From positions 13,103,501 to 13,167,500 of the forward strand of contig NC_090704.1 in the NCBI RefSeq assembly GCF_040954835.1: a DNA stretch of 64,000 nucleotides, written 5' to 3'. The translations under genes and the position numbers were made by a program. This DNA comes from Lepisosteus oculatus (lineage: Eukaryota; Chordata; Actinopteri; Semionotiformes; Lepisosteidae). Below are positions 62,746 to 64,000 of this stretch, piece by piece (positions within the stretch are counted from its first letter, which is position 1; every line of letters starts with the position of its first letter). Under the pieces are notes generated by a model. It ran no database searches. It had not been told where the DNA came from and saw only the letters and a program-made list of their open reading frames with translations.

Positions 62746-63559
62746 TTCTTGCATTTCACTCTACGACAAAGAAGGTACCACATTAATATAAAAATTGTGA
62801 TTGTTATAATCTATACATTTTTAGATTTAATATATTGTAACATAATGAATTGATTAGAGTCATAATAAATTAATTCTGCCATTCATGGGAAGAAAGCACA
62901 TGTAACTCACTAAATAATTGTAGGTGTAGGTTCCTGCTATGCTTAACCTTAATGCTTAATCAAGAAAAAATGATTAAGCAAGACATTTTGCTCCAGTCTA
63001 CCAACTATACAAATAGTAACCAGCATTTTGTCACTCTATATTCACGCAAAATTTTACACGGTTTTAATGACCTTTTTTTCCTACTGAATACTTTTACTCT
63101 GTCAAAACATTTGTCTTTCCTGTTTGTTTAATCCATCATTATGAAGCATACACATCCTCATAGTGACCTGGGGGAATAGAAGATATAGACATAAACACAT
63201 GTGTGCCAGAGAGGAACAGAAAAAAGCAAAGGTTTTCATGTCAACTGGAAAATAGATACAATAGCCAATAAATGTTGCACATTCCTCTAGGAACTTGGTG
63301 GAGTGGTTCATTTCCTTTGTAAATTGCAGACCTTGCATTTAAAAGAAAAGCTAGAGTAGGCTCACTTTGGTCTGTGTAAGAGAATAACATTGTTTTGGTG
63401 GCTGAAATGGAATAATGTAGGGGCCTATTAATTCAGGTTCCAAGAACTGTTTCTGCTTATCAGTCTGAGAAGGGTTACAAAGCCATTGCCTAACAATATG
63501 AAGTCCATTATTCCAGGGTAAGAAAGAAAATTCAAGCCCACTGCCAATATACCCAGAAG

Positions 63560-64000
63560 TGTTCATCCTAACAAATTCTCTTCAAGATCAACTGAATGAT
63601 GCTATTAGAAGTCTCAAAAAGCCCTAAGGACTTTAAGGTTTAACAGGCCTCTCTTGCTATGGTAAATGTCAGAGTTCATGAGTTCACTATCAGTAATGGA
63701 CTGATTAAAAATGGTTTTCATGGAAGGATAGACTGGAGGAGAGCCCTGCTCTTCAAGAAGACCATTTCTGCATAGCTTAAGTTTGCAACACAGCATTGGA
63801 ATGAGAAACAGGACTTCTGGAAGAATGTGCTCTGGATAGGTGAGTCAAAAGTGGAGTTGTTAGGCCATAATGAAAAATGTCATTTTGGTCAAAAACCAAA
63901 AATGCCTTTGACCAGGAGAAACTCATACCAATTATCAAGCACAATCTTGGCAGGGTGATGGTGTGGACCTGCTTTTCTGCCTCAGGACCCTGACACCCTG
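63560..64000 (+). mobile_element. Tc1-like transposase fragment, cut by window end
   Basis: Plus-strand text in broken frames gives LLFKKTISA, FATQHWNEKQDFWKNVLW, GESKVELLGHN and KPKMPLTRRNSY, matching the middle of Tc1 transposases (the DFWKxVLWSDESK region). The first catalytic Asp position reads G-E-S-K, and stops interrupt the frame, so it is inactive. It is in the opposite orientation to the copy at 57385 and clearly a different family. Confidence 0.75.

Larger units (their letters stand above)
62463..64000 (+). other. rgs5 intron 2 (part)
   Basis: No exon resembling the RGS5 segment TSLDEALQWRDSLDKLL is found after 62462. The stretch holds a family A repeat (62615-62745), unassigned sequence, and a Tc1-like fragment running off the end. 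Confidence 0.6.

Noticed and set aside
1-64000. tRNA genes, rRNA genes, CRISPR arrays or prokaryotic operons
   Set aside because: The tRNA-like and 5S-like stretches are SINE heads followed by SINE bodies; no spaced direct-repeat array exists; exon-intron structure shows eukaryotic nuclear DNA.

Overview
ORGANISM. The window is AT-rich vertebrate nuclear DNA, most likely from a ray-finned fish. It has split genes with short exons, GT-AG introns of hundreds to thousands of bases, and long non-coding stretches. The repeats are of fish type: 5S-rRNA-derived SINEs, tRNA-derived SINEs with a V-SINE-like body, Tc1 and Tigger DNA transposons, an RTE retroposon and Ty3/gypsy-like LTRs. An early-branching lineage (gar, bowfin, sturgeon or bichir type) is a guess. 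There is no operon, CRISPR array or prokaryotic feature. GENES. Three R4-subfamily RGS genes (regulators of G-protein signalling, GTPase-activating proteins for Galpha-i and Galpha-q) lie in tandem on the plus strand. An rgs8-like gene (coding exons 15236-20068) has a frameshift in its last exon. A complete five-exon rgs16 (33482-35612) encodes 192 residues. The first two coding exons of rgs5 (59917-59960 and 62349-62462) are present and the rest lies beyond the window. The rgs8 and rgs16 exons match in number, phase and, for exons 3 and 4, exact length (62 and 167 nt), which shows tandem duplication. rgs16 and rgs5 also share promoter layout (inverted CCAAT, then TATA 38-39 bp later, then ATG about 100 bp later) and a Cys-2/Cys-12 N-terminus. 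LAYOUT. 1-13 kb holds repeats: a Tigger-like transposon nested in an older repeat, a solo LTR at 3.4 kb, 5S-derived SINEs at 4.4, 6.6, 8.1 and 11.6 kb, and LTR-like segments at 5.4 and 7.5 kb. 13-20 kb is rgs8. 20-33 kb holds a minisatellite, two solo LTRs, one internally deleted LTR element, several copies of a short repeat with 11-12 bp target duplications, and a MITE. 33-36 kb is rgs16. 36-59.8 kb is a long intergenic stretch with a solo LTR (41.8 kb), an RTE fossil (43.6-44.9 kb), a second degraded non-LTR reverse-transcriptase fossil (48.5-49.5 kb) and a Tc1 transposon with IR/DR-type ends (57.4-58.5 kb). 59.8 kb to the end is rgs5, with a second Tc1-like fragment in its second intron. 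WHAT STANDS OUT. The main points are the broken rgs8 last exon, loss of the normally conserved RGS-box tryptophan in both rgs8 and rgs16, the contiguous rgs8-rgs16-rgs5 array, the matching rgs16/rgs5 promoters, and a short retroposed repeat whose minus strand resembles a hammerhead-ribozyme core. Most open reading frames outside these genes lie in repeats or look random.
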